A stretch of DNA of 64,000 nucleotides from Neelides folsomi. Lineage: Eukaryota; Arthropoda; Collembola; Neelipleona; Neelidae. Every line of letters begins with the position of its first letter. Within the stretch, counting starts at the first letter, position 1. Below are positions 1-11,400 of the stretch, piece after piece. The notes under the pieces are model-generated. The model was not told where the DNA came from, did no database searches, and was given only the letters and a program-made list of their open reading frames with translations. The stretch is from contig JAQGBZ010000282.1 of assembly GCA_034687125.1 (NCBI GenBank), forward strand, positions 19,637 to 83,636. The letters run 5' to 3'. The position numbers were made by a program, and so were the translations under genes.

Positions 1-179
1 GCTCTTGAATACTAGAAGTTTTATTAATTAGTGTAACAATTTTTTCCATTTGGAATCTATTAGAATTAGAGGATTTTTTAAAGTTTTTATTTTAGTCCGT
101 TCAGTATCAAAATCTTAATTTATTACGACTTGATGTAAAGATTTATTCAACCTTGCCGTTCTTAAAAGGAAATTCTCAA

Positions 180-3100
180 ATGAAGAACAATGCGGATTTG
201 TCATCCAATTCGGACAACGCTAATTTGGGATCGCCCAATTCTTCAAATGCTCAAATGCAAAGACCAACAACAAGAAATCTCAGACAGGTGATTGTTCAGA
301 TTAACTTTAATAAATATTGAATTTTGATCTTAATATATTTATGAATATAATTTTATATTTTATTTAGGCTATATTATAAAATTAAAATATTTTATTGCAA
401 AGTTAAACATTAAAGCAATATAATCTACGTATACAAATATAGCAAATATTTGTTTGAATTAAACAGCTTCAAGAATACTTCAATTTAAATTTCGCCGAGG
501 AAGAAGCTATTTCTTCAGTTCCAAGTCCAACTCGGTTAGAAAATCAAATTGGAGAATTGAGATCCCTGCGTCAAAAATCAATGAAATACGTCGAGCAACT
601 GAAGAATATTCATACGGTGTCTAAAGGGCGCGAACGTGACATTAGTGCTTTGTCCGAACGTCTTCAGAGCGAAGAGAGGAAAATGAAGTGCCAATTGGGC
701 ACTTTGGATCGATTGAGTCAGAAGCTCAATTTAAGACGAACTCATTTGACGGAAGAAGAGAATTATTTAAGGGAGCTTGAAAAGCAAAATGCGGAAAGGG
801 TTCTTTCGCTCAAAGAAAAAGAAGCTTCGCTAGAATGCAAGTCGTTGAGATTGGACAGCCAAGGACTTGCCCTTCAATCCCGACAAGTGGCCCTGGAAAG
901 GGCAAAAACAAAATTGGAGAAATCGTCGAGGATTTTATTCAAAGCGGATTTGATCAATATGAGCTTTTGGGAATTTAAGAGTCGGATTGACAAGCTGCAG
1001 TCAAAATTGGAAAAGAAATTTTACAAGTACAAATTGCTTGAGTCTGAAGTTGGGAAATCACGTTCAAATGGTAATAAATATTTAGATTAAATATATTTAA
1101 AACATCTTATCCAAATATAATTACAAATATGTACATGATTGGAATATACAATTTTTGATTAAAATGTCATTTGATGATAAGTTTTTTAATTAAATTAATA
1201 TTCGATATTAATGAGTGTATGTATAATTAGTATTTTTACTATAACCTGCTAATGTGAATAGCTAATATTTTTGCAATGATTACAACTTTTGTATTATGAA
1301 ATTATGATTAAAACTGTTGATGAATTTAAATATATTGATTTTATTTTAATGTGAAGAGTCGAGTGAAGATGAAGAATATGAAACTTCTCCCAGCAGCTAC
1401 TTGATCAAAAATATGAACAAAATAAAGAAATCGAGTTTCAGCAGTTTTGTCAACGAGAAGATCAAAACATCGCAATCAACTAAAAAGAATAATTTGGCTC
1501 AAGAAAGGATGGCATTTGATCAGGAAGATTTGGGTAAATAATTTAATAAATAGTAATAGTTTAAACTAATAGTATTATATTTATATGTTTAATAAACCAA
1601 AACTAAAATACCTGCACTATTTTATTTCAGACATTAAAAACGATCCTTCTTCACTCTTTGAGTTCACTTCTGGCAGCACAGACAAAGTGAGTCATCTCCT
1701 CACCTCTTTGGGCTTCACCGACGAAGAAGTTTCTCTTTTTCAAGAAACAGACGGGGAAGAATATGACCACATCGAAGAAGAAAATGAGGACGAGAACGAA
1801 GAAGATATGCCAATGCACGAAACGACTCAAACCCAAGATTGTCACCAAACCGAATCAAGAGAATTTGAACCCAATTTAGAACACGAAAATTACCACCCGA
1901 ATTTCGTATCCCCGCCCAAAATCACACTTGATTTTAACATCGATCCAAATTATCCAAATGAGGAAATTCCGCAAATGACCAATTCATCAAATGGATTGAG
2001 AGGAAAAGAAATGCATGAATTGGTCGAAGACAAAATGAATATGCCCAATTTTTCATTTCCAAGTCTCCCATCGCACGATTCAGATCTCGATGAAACATTA
2101 AGGGTCGATCAAGTGAAACTTGATGCTGAGATTCAAGAAATAATTTCACGCGGGATGAAGGAAAATAATATCCTAATCACTGATATCATTCTCATTGAAC
2201 AGGGAAAGCAAATTTTGAGCAATTCTGAAGAAGGGACATTTTCTAACCCAAGGGGATGTTACATTGAAGAAATCGTTGACGAAGATCGGACAAGCAATGA
2301 GGAAGCAATTATTGAAGAATCTTCAATTACAGATATGGAATTCGACTGGGAGAAAGAAGATTTCAAAACTGTTTCTGATAATTTACCAGAAGACAACAGC
2401 GCCAGATCTTTCCCACAGAACTCTGAATGTGAATTTCTTCACGAGGCTACAAATAACACGGACTTCCAGAGCATTTTCCAAAATCATATGAAATCTGATC
2501 GATCCTCAGTGACAATTCTCAAGCCGTTGATTAAAAAACCGCCTTTTCTTTGGGAAAGTAAAAAATCTCAGTCAGCTCCGCCAGACAAAATGGGAAATGA
2601 AGAAGAAAATCAATCAAATGTTGATAAATCTGGAGAGATCAATAAAGAAATAAAGAAAGATGAAATTAAAAGAAGTGAAATCAAACGAACTGAGCCATTC
2701 ACGAAAACAGAGAAAGTGAGTCAAGAAAAAGTTCAAAATTCAAATGGTCAAAATATTGTAGAATATGAGAAAATGATCAAAGCATCCAAAAGGAACTACA
2801 AGGACTTTTTGAAGCCTAAAGCCAGCGAAGATCACAAAAGACCAAATATGACTAAAGAAGCAATTAATAAAGCTCCACTTGAAAAACCACAATTGCAACC
2901 CTCAACAGATAAATCTCCAATGAAGACTCCGCATGATAAATCTTCATTAAAATCCCCTTTTGATAAATCTGACGATAAATCTCCAATGAATAGATCTTCA
3001 CTAATTAATTCCCCTGGAGGAAGAAGTCAACCCAGCGCGAACAATAATCCAACCCAGCCATACAACTCGGACAATTCCAGCCCCAAGCTCTCAATCGAAC

Positions 3101-4875
3101 CGGATAAAATCCTCAGCGGGAATTTCGGCAAAACGCAGGCAGAAATCCTTAAAGAAGAGCAAGAAAAGGAGGATAATTTGAAAGCTGCCGTTTTGGCATA
3201 TTTCGAAGGCAGCCGCCTCGGATCCTACAAATACAAAGAAAAAGTTATGAAGAGTCTTGAAATCAGTCGGATAATGAACATTTGCGTCAACCACGAAGAA
3301 CCCAATGAAGAACCATCGGGAGAAATTAAAACGGAAAATGTAAATCTCACCAATTCAAAAACCCCAATGCAGGAAGAGTCAAAAGAAACTGTTGATGTTT
3401 TGATGGGAACTCCAATTCGAACGCGTCCACCCAAGCCCGAAACTAACCCGAATGAGAAATTAAATACGACTTTGAATCCCAAGCCGAGTAAGATCGACGA
3501 AAAGCACGAGGAAGATTCAAGTAGGGCCGTTTGGGCAAATTCAATCGCAATTGGATTCCTTGGAGGGAAAAAGTCCCGGGTGAGTAGCATTCCTTTATCG
3601 ACGCCTAGTTCCAGCGGAAAGAAACCCGCGTCGAATTCAAATAGCATGAATAAAATCAACAACAACAACAAAGAGAGTAACAGCGCAAATAACAAAGACA
3701 ATAACAGAATAAATGAGAATAAAAATGAGAAACATGAAAACAATCTAAAGGATAAAAATCACAACAGCCAAAACGATAAAAACCACAACAGCCAAAATGA
3801 TAAAAACGCAAATGACGCCGCGAGCAAATTCTCAAAATTTTTGTATCAGAAGATTGCTGGTAATCTTGAACACGAATCTAATCTTTTCCATAAATATTTT
3901 AATTCATTTTTCTCCAAAGATCAGCATTCTATGAAGGAAAATATCTTGAAATCGGATGAGAATTTTGAAAAATTAAAGGATTTGATCAAAAACCAAATTG
4001 AGGAACAACCAAATCGAATTCAAATCCAAACATTCCGTGCTCCATCCTTTGGTCGAAAGTCGCGAAAAGAAAAACCAGATAAAGAAAAAGACAAATCGCA
4101 TTCATTTTCCGAATCAAGTCTCAGCTCCGAAGACGACCATCTAGAACAAAGCAAATCAATCATTCAGCTCAATCTCAACAACATCGCATTGGCCGTAAAC
4201 CCTGATTCGAACATTCGGCTCCTTAAAGAGAAAACGAGCCAAGAAGGAACAGACGACAAGGAAGATGATGACGACGACATTTTAAAACTTCCACCCAAAC
4301 CAAAATCCTCGGATGAGAGCAAATTCAAAATGAAAATCTCCAAGAGCATTGTTAAAAAACCAATGTGTCGGGATCCAAGCATGATCAACACTGAACAACC
4401 AAATCGGGTCAAATTCAACTTTTCCAGTTTCATCTCACCGCCCATCAACATCACCAGAGAAAATGTGCAAGAATTCCAAAGTGTCAATTACACAAGGTCG
4501 AAAGAAGCTTTGGGTGGAAGTCCAACTGGAGAGAAAATGTCATTAGGGGGCAAAGCCAAACCGATGTCTAATGTGACAAGTAACAATTTAAACAAAGTCC
4601 GACCGAATAAATCCAACAATTTAAGGCCAAAGGAATCTGTCAGAACTACCAAACTCTCGCTTTCGACGAGGAACACAACTTCAAGTGCACAAAGATCTTA
4701 TTCACAACAAGAGAAAAGGGCTGATGAGAAAGACGAAGAAGGACTCAGCGGATTGAACAAACTTATTAGAATGACTCTCACTAAACTCATCATTTCAGAG
4801 GATGAAAAAGACGCGTCGGATAAAACTCCGGGGCCGATGAACTTCAACCTTGGAAAATCCCATAAAAAGAATTAA
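180..4875 (+). CDS. Large low-complexity protein with N-terminal coiled coil, function unknown
   Basis: Four exons join in phase at GT-AG sites: 180-287, 467-1070, 1357-1533 and 1631-4875, giving 1377 residues. I chose the first ATG of exon 1, because the frame is closed upstream and open through all joins. Exon 2 encodes a long Lys/Glu/Leu/Arg-rich region (about residues 55-235) with heptad-like spacing that should form a coiled coil. The last exon is one 3.2-kb block that is acidic at its start, then Ser/Asn/Lys/Pro-rich and probably disordered. It holds short near-repeats of a Asp-Lys-Ser-Pro type around residues 715-745 and a doubled Asn-His-Asn-Ser-Gln-Asn-Asp-Lys unit near 3760-3800. 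No signal peptide or membrane segment is visible. I do not recognise the family. A scaffold or cytoskeletal role would fit the composition, but this is inference. The gene model is well supported; the function is not. Confidence 0.75.
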
Positions 4876-5184
4876 ATAATTATTTTGTAAAATTAACTCT
4901 ATGATATTAATTAACTCTATTGGTAAGTATTGTCTTAATCTTAATGTTTAATGTTTTAATCTCAGGCATACAAAATTTTAATTGAAATTGAATAAAAAGA
5001 ATTTAAAATTTTAATTGCTAAATAAATGCTCAAGGGGATTATTTGTTTTTTCAATTTTACATTTGACATTTTTGAAAGGAAGAGTTAGTTTGGGTTTTTT
5101 AAAGTTTTTCAGTTTAAAATTACATAATTACCATTAATTGAGTCATTGATCAATCACCTTCATAATTAATTAATTACCTTTACA
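4876..5184. other. Intergenic, AT-rich
   Basis: Short spacer between two plus-strand genes. It presumably holds the 3' UTR of the large coiled-coil gene, with AATAAA-type signals near 4990 and 5020, and the promoter of the next gene. I see no coding signal or repeat. Confidence 0.5.
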
Positions 5185-6055
5185 ATGGAAAACGAGGGAA
5201 ATGTGAAAGTCCCCGACAAACAAATTGAGCCGGTCAAGGTCAACACAGGCGAAGAAAAGGTTAAAGATGAAGGGAAAGTGAAAGAGAAATTAAATGATAA
5301 ACCGGTGAAAGAACGGCAGTTGGAGGACAAAGCCATGGACCAGCACATTAGCATGATCGAGGTCGAACTGAGGGCAAGAAGTGCTTGGAAGAAAAATTGG
5401 GGTCCTGGAACCGATTGGTGGTGTGCTTACGAGTGAGTTAATTAAATTAATTAAAATTAATATAACTGTTTATTCATTGATAATTAATGTTTTTTGTAAA
5501 ATTAGACGATGGATTGGATCAGGAATGTTACGAGCAATGCGAAAGCCAAGTCATCGGGCAATTGAATGGTACAACCACGATCGACATTGCAAAGAAGTCA
5601 CTTCCATGTTTTGTCCCAAATGCAAGAAAGTTCCGTGTAAGTGCGAGATGGTGGAAACGGCATGCTGTGGAAATTTCCGTACAAGAAACGAATTTGAGAA
5701 GTTCAACTGTAGCCGGAGAATGAAAAAGGAAACTTGTCAAATCAGCCGTTGGCCTGAAACAACTGCTGGAAAGGTAAAACGCCAGTAAATTAGTTCATTA
5801 AAAATGTAAATGTATAAAATTTAGACGTAAAAATTTAGACGTATAGCTGTAAAAGACATTTAATTATTGATTATTTGTATAAACGAAAAAGATAATTATA
5901 GGTATGTATGGTATACTTGTTTGTTACTGCAGGTTGGCTACTTGGCCAAAAATCCATTTTGTGCTCTTGAAATCTACGGGAATAAATACCGAGCTTTGCC
6001 ACCACTTCCAAACGGCCAGAAAAAGATCTCCGTGACGAACAACTATTTCTTTTAA
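5185..6055 (+). CDS. Unrecognised 212-residue Lys-rich and Cys-rich protein
   Basis: Three exons join in phase: 5185-5432, 5506-5773 and 5933-6055. The N-terminal 50 residues are Lys/Glu-rich and look disordered. They are followed by a Trp-rich stretch (around residue 70-85) and then a central segment with ten cysteines, including a CPxC...CxC cluster near residues 115-125 that could bind zinc. The C-terminus is short, with Pro-Pro-Leu-Pro and an aromatic tail (Asn-Tyr-Phe-Phe). No signal peptide is visible, so a cytoplasmic or nuclear location is more likely than secretion. I do not recognise the family. The three-way phase closure and normal splice sites (one donor is GTGAGT) make this a real gene with fair confidence. 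Confidence 0.65.
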
Positions 6056-6487
6056 CTAAAAGCATTTTATATGACAAATGATCAACTTATTCCTCTTGTG
6101 CCATATTCTTTATCAAATTTTATCATTTATGCTTTAAAACTTTTGATTCAATAAATGATTCACTTATCAGAAATTATTAACTTGACCACTTTGTAGAATT
6201 TTTTAAGGGTAGACAGGGAAACAAAATGGGGTTCATGTTATTTAGTTCAGATTTTCATTATATTTTATAATAACAGAAAATTGGAAAATTGGGTTTTCTG
6301 CCGTTTGTCCCGAAAAACATTTTCGTCACAACCGTAAGTGTATTGTAAATAATCAGCTTAATTATTTTAATTAATCAAACATATTCTTTACATTTCAACG
6401 TAATTCAAAGTATTAGTAACAATGCTATCTACTATAAATGGTAAATTGAAAATGAAGACAATAAGATTAGATTTGTTATTGCAGAAA

Positions 6488-6856
6488 ATGATGCTAATTT
6501 CAATTTTCCTCCTTTGCCTCCTGGTTTGCTTTGGCCTCTCTTCCGGCCTTCCTACAGAACTTCAACCAAAAGTCATTGTGACCGAAGGACAAAAAAAGAA
6601 GGATCATTGGAAAGAAATTCAGGCGGGCAATGATAAAATGGAAGAAGTTCTCGACAACTTTCTCTCTGATATCAAGGAAGTGTTCATGGATCTGAGATTT
6701 GAACGAAATCGTCGAGTGAAGAGAAATGCAACTGGCGGAGCATCAGGACCAAGAAATTCAGAAAAGGGTTCAAATGCTTCAAGGACCGAATACAACATGT
6801 GGAAATTTGTCGTTGGGATTTTCATCTTTGCAATCAACGCTTTCTTTTTACTTTGA
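6488..6856 (+). CDS. Small secreted or membrane-anchored protein with furin-type site
   Basis: A single-exon frame is open from ATG 6422 to the stop at 6854-6856. I start at ATG 6488 because a classical signal peptide (two Met, then a Leu/Ile/Phe/Cys-rich core ending Gly-Leu-Ser-Ser-Gly-Leu-Pro) begins there. Upstream in-frame ATGs at 6422 and 6452 would put a charged stretch before it. From 6488 the product is 122 residues. A basic Arg-Asn-Arg-Arg-Val-Lys-Arg motif at about residue 75-82 matches a furin/proprotein convertase site and is followed by an Asn-Ala-Thr glycosylation sequon. The last 18 residues are hydrophobic with almost no tail, as in a GPI-attachment signal or a C-terminal membrane anchor. 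A poly(A) signal AATAAAATAAA lies near 7061-7071. The family is not recognised. A short upstream intron (donor 6441, acceptor 6484) is possible and would leave only the 6488 start in frame. Confidence 0.6.
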   Translation: MMLISIFLLCLLVCFGLSSGLPTELQPKVIVTEGQKKKDHWKEIQAGNDKMEEVLDNFLSDIKEVFMDLRFERNRRVKRNATGGASGPRNSEKGSNASRTEYNMWKFVVGIFIFAINAFFLL

Positions 6857-8431
6857 AACTCATGATGTTTAATTTGTTTCTTTTTTGTTTTCTCTCTTTA
6901 TTTATCTTTGTTTGATTCTTTCCATTGAAAGTATTGGATTTGAATTTGCTAATCTCGTTGCTAAATTATAAATTGTTTTCCATTTAAATTCACATTTATG
7001 TTTATATAATGCTTATTTCATTTGAATAATTGGAAAGAAATTTTTGTTGTTTAATTCACATAATAAAATAAACTAATTTTTTTCATGATACACAATAATC
7101 GATCTTATTGTAAATCTATTTTATTGTATTACTTATATATCAATTTAGACAAGTTAATTATAGATACTAAGACCATGTTAATCTAACAAGGTATAAAGTC
7201 AATTTTTTCAATTCATTTATAAATTAAGGTACTAGATTATATCCATTATTAAGAAATATTAGTAAAGTGAAATAAAGACGTGCTTTTGAAGGTTTTGTAC
7301 GTAGAGTATGTAGGATATCTAAAGCTTAAAACATTGGGCATTAAATATTTGGGATAAATATAGTATTATAAAAGGTACCTTTTTATGATCTTTTCGTAGA
7401 GAGAGGTTACAGGAACAGGATTCAATGTACATACTCTATTTAGTTATCTTAACCCTTTTCTATCGTCCTATTTTAAAATAGGTACGCATTTACGCATATT
7501 TAATGGTGATTTGTGATATTGTGATTAGCCAGTATTTCATAAAGGTCTTAACTCTTAAAGTGACTCACGCATAAAAATAATATATTTTATTAATAATAGG
7601 GAATTTTCAGAGAGTGGTAACTTAACAAAACACAAAGTAGTTCATACAGGTGAAAAGCTTTTTCAATGCAAAATTTGTAATAAAGTTTACACGCTGAATT
7701 CAAATTTAATAAAATTCAGTAGAATTCACAAATATAAAAATAAATCTAATTTATTTAATTAGTCGTTTTCATTGAATTGTCACTTGCTTTCTACATTAAC
7801 ATTGGCATTTAGTTTAATAACATTTTCGAAGAATTAATATAATGTGTATACTTAACACACATACTTATATACTTATACTTATACACACATACTTAATTTT
7901 TATGACTGATTATTTTTATCTTTCTGCTACGACAGAAATATTTCGCAAATACTTTTTATATTTCGCCTTGATTCAAAATGTGTGGGAAACATTTAATTCA
8001 TAGTCATTTCATGTAATAACACATTATAAATATTTTAGTGTTACTCTTATACATAATATAATATTCGGTAAAAAGTGTAATTTACCAACAATATCCGGGA
8101 AAACTTGTCCATATTCATAATTATTCATTTCATTTTGTCATATAAATTATAAATAAATTGTAATTTTGAATTTTTTGTCCCATAATCAATCATACGTTCT
8201 ATATTTCCTCCTTAACATTGTATTTATATATTAGAATCATAGATTAATAAAGGAGAAAAGTAATTTTAAATCTTTCTTTCCTCTAACGAGAGTTGGTCGC
8301 AAATATTACACAAAATATCTCATTTCCCACAATTTCATATAGATTAACATTGAATAAAATGAACTTGATTTTAATTATATATTTAAATTTTATTTAAATT
8401 TTGATTGACCATTTGATTTGGTTGTCTCATC
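6857..8431. other. Intergenic, AT-rich, with a zinc-finger remnant
   Basis: About 1.6 kb without a complete gene. It contains the 3' UTR of the small secreted protein, a degenerate zinc-finger fragment (7611-7762, listed separately) and short simple repeats of TATACTTA/CACATACTTA type around 7845-7895. No other coding or RNA signal was seen. Confidence 0.5.
7611..7762 (+). pseudogene. C2H2 zinc-finger fragment, degenerate
   Basis: The plus-strand frame starting after an AG at 7609-7610 reads as the end of one C2H2 finger, a Thr-Gly-Glu-Lys linker, and a second finger with Cys-X2-Cys and the usual hydrophobic spacing. It then runs to a TAG at 7760-7762. In the second finger the first zinc-binding His is replaced by Phe, so it could not bind zinc normally. 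No start codon, upstream fingers or plausible upstream exon are visible. This is best read as a relic of a zinc-finger gene or retro-insertion, although a terminal exon of a distant gene cannot be excluded. Confidence 0.6.
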
Positions 8432-11400
8432 ATGAATTTTGATTTAATAGATAAATTCAAAGGATTCAATATATTTAGTCGAGAAGACAGGTCAATATAA
8501 CATATGTTCATTATTCAATACATATATTCATTATATGCCTTTTCAAAATACTTACATTTGATGAACTGTATAAGTTGTACAAATACAATTTTAACAAATA
8601 TTTTAAGTCATTAAACGATTTTCTATTTCTTGTTAGCACTGAAAATAAAACTACTGAAAATAAGAAAACGGAAAGGAAAATCAGTGAAAATAAAATTGTT
8701 GAAAATGAAGGTGCATGCGAAGGTGAAGATAAATTCAAAGATCACGAGGGCGAAGATTTCTTTCGAAACTTTCAATCCTTCTCAACCAAATATGAACTTG
8801 CAAGACGAAGCACAATTAAAGCTTACCACACATCATTTCAAGAAGAATCAAAAGACATTGGAGAAATCCTTTGGGATTCACTCGTTCAAAAACATGAAAT
8901 CAATGTAATTAGGAGAGAATAATTTATTCTTTATCTTTCAATAAATCCTTATACTCCCTCACCCAGTACAATTAGAGGATAGACAATCTTTGAGAAAAGC
9001 AATGCAAGCCCAAACCAAAATTGTCTATTCTCTAACTGGGCGAAGGAATAAATAAATATTAAGTTAAAATAATTATTTTAGTAATAGGTAAATTAAAAGT
9101 TTATTGGAATTTTACATATTCATGTTTGGTACTTCTGGTCCTTCTTAAAGGTGAAAGGGCTTTATGGGGAAGTTTTGTATTTCCTTGGGCCATTTCTTAG
9201 AGATCTTCCACCTGAAGAAGGCAACATGGTCGGAGGGCTTTTAAAAATTTTCAGATTAGACAAAGAGAATCACAAACTGATGTTGATTTTTGCAAGAGAA
9301 AAGGAGGTTGTACAATAAAAATTTATTTCAAAGCACTATTTAATACAAAACATTTCAATTTTTATTAAAACTTATATTTCAGGCATGTCCCTTAACGCTC
9401 AATCTTGAAATTGTTGAAGCAAAGGGTTTATCTGGAAAAGATGCAAATGGTAATCAAAATAAATTATTCATATTAAAATGTATGTCAAAATATGTTACAT
9501 TTACAATGAAATAAAGATATCATCTTAAATTAACTAAATGAAACTAATATGAGAGTTACTGTAAACATTTATATTGGTTAGGATTGAGTGATCCTATGTG
9601 TAAATTTTTTCTATCGAGCAACCCGAAAGGAGTTCAGTCGACCAAAGTGAAGTTTGCTACGCTCGCTCCAGTTTGGCAAGAAAGTTTCAAGATGTAATTT
9701 TATAATTTTTAATTATTTTGATAGCAGAGTAAAATAATTTATTAAAATTATGTTTTGTGTAATTAGGCAATTGTGCAAATCAAACGACGAATTGATTGAG
9801 CTTGAAGTTTGGTAAGATATTTAAATATTTAATATTTTGATAAGTAAACACGTATAATACTAATACCACTAGTATTAACTTTAAAGATAATTGTAGATAC
9901 TGATATATGAGATTACATTGTAAAAGAATTCAGAGATTTTATAGTTTTCCTAAATTTTTATTTTGAAGGGACTATGACGAAAAAGAGAGTTTGGGTCAAA
10001 AGATGAAAAAGTTTGGTGAAGTTCACGGAGCAAAAGGATTTAAGAATTTCATGAAAGACATTGCAAGCGTTCGTTCAAAGTCGGACAATGTGAATGATTT
10101 TCTTGGCTATATGAAACTATATACTAAGGTAAGGATTATTTAATTCAGATTGATTAAATTACAATTGGATTGAGTACTTTAAATGTTTATTGCATATTAA
10201 AATCTTGTTTAATTTTTCTAGAACATTCCATCAACAGGATTTGACCATTGGTTTCCCCTCAAATCCCGAAACGAAAGAGACCAAATGGGCGAAATTCATT
10301 TGCGAATCTCCGTCACTTCCCAAAACGATCAACTTAACACTGGAGGGAAAGTAATGGAACAACTTTACCTTCTTTGTTCAATTGAAGCATCGAGGCACCA
10401 TCAACCCTACAAATGGGACGGGACACATGACGAACATGCAAAGCAAATTATTCAGAAAATTGGCCAAGTGGGAGGTTTGAAGAAAAAAGACAGAATTCTT
10501 GCACATTACAAAGCTCTTATTGCAATTCAAATGATTCATCCAATTAGCTCAAGAACTTTTCATTCAGTCATTCAGGATATTTTTAAACATTTTGAAAGCA
10601 ATGAGTTCAGTCAAGATGAGGTATGGTAGTCATGTTTAAAATTGTGATGAGAATTAAGTTAATTAAATATTTATCAAGTTAATTAACTTTTGATAAATAT
10701 TATTATTTAAGACTGCAATGTTCTGGAAGTGTAGTGAAGAACTTGTGGAGAATTTGTCTAAAATGTTTTTGTTTTCATCCAATGTGTCACATCAAGCGAT
10801 TGAACCAACTGAATTTGCCTCAATGCTCGAGTATTACAAATCCTATTCAGATTTAATGATTTAATTTATAATATTATATAAAAACAATTGAATTAATAGT
10901 TTTACTGAATTTGTAGTATAATGGGTTTGTTGAAAAAATATAAAGATATTCAAAACTTATTAAAGAGGGTCAAATCATTTGGAACGATTGAATTTATTCT
11001 TGGGAATGCTGAGAATTCGATTCTTTCGGGCTCACACAATAAGTAATTTTTAATGACCCAAATTTTTTTTCTAATCAAACAACTTTTTATAGGTTTGATT
11101 ATATTGCAAAGATGACAGCGAAAAATAAGACAAATCCAATTGAACATTTAATTAAACTTGGACATCTTCTAAATGATGATTTGAAAAGTTCAAAAAATCT
11201 CCAAAAATCTTTTATGAAGTTAATTTATTTTGAAAAAATATTTTATTTTTAAAAAAATTAAATTTTTTAATAATATCTATTATTCTAATATAATTCTTTT
11301 CGTTTAGAAATCTCGGTGTTGACTATCTCAAAATACTTTACACAATTTATGATGCAAATGTATGTCAATAATATATCAATTAACTATATTAATAATAATG

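Noticed and set aside
6422-6484. Start at 6422 for the small secreted protein
   Set aside because: It would place a charged stretch before the signal peptide. A GT...AG pair (6441/6484) also suggests that this part is spliced out or is UTR.
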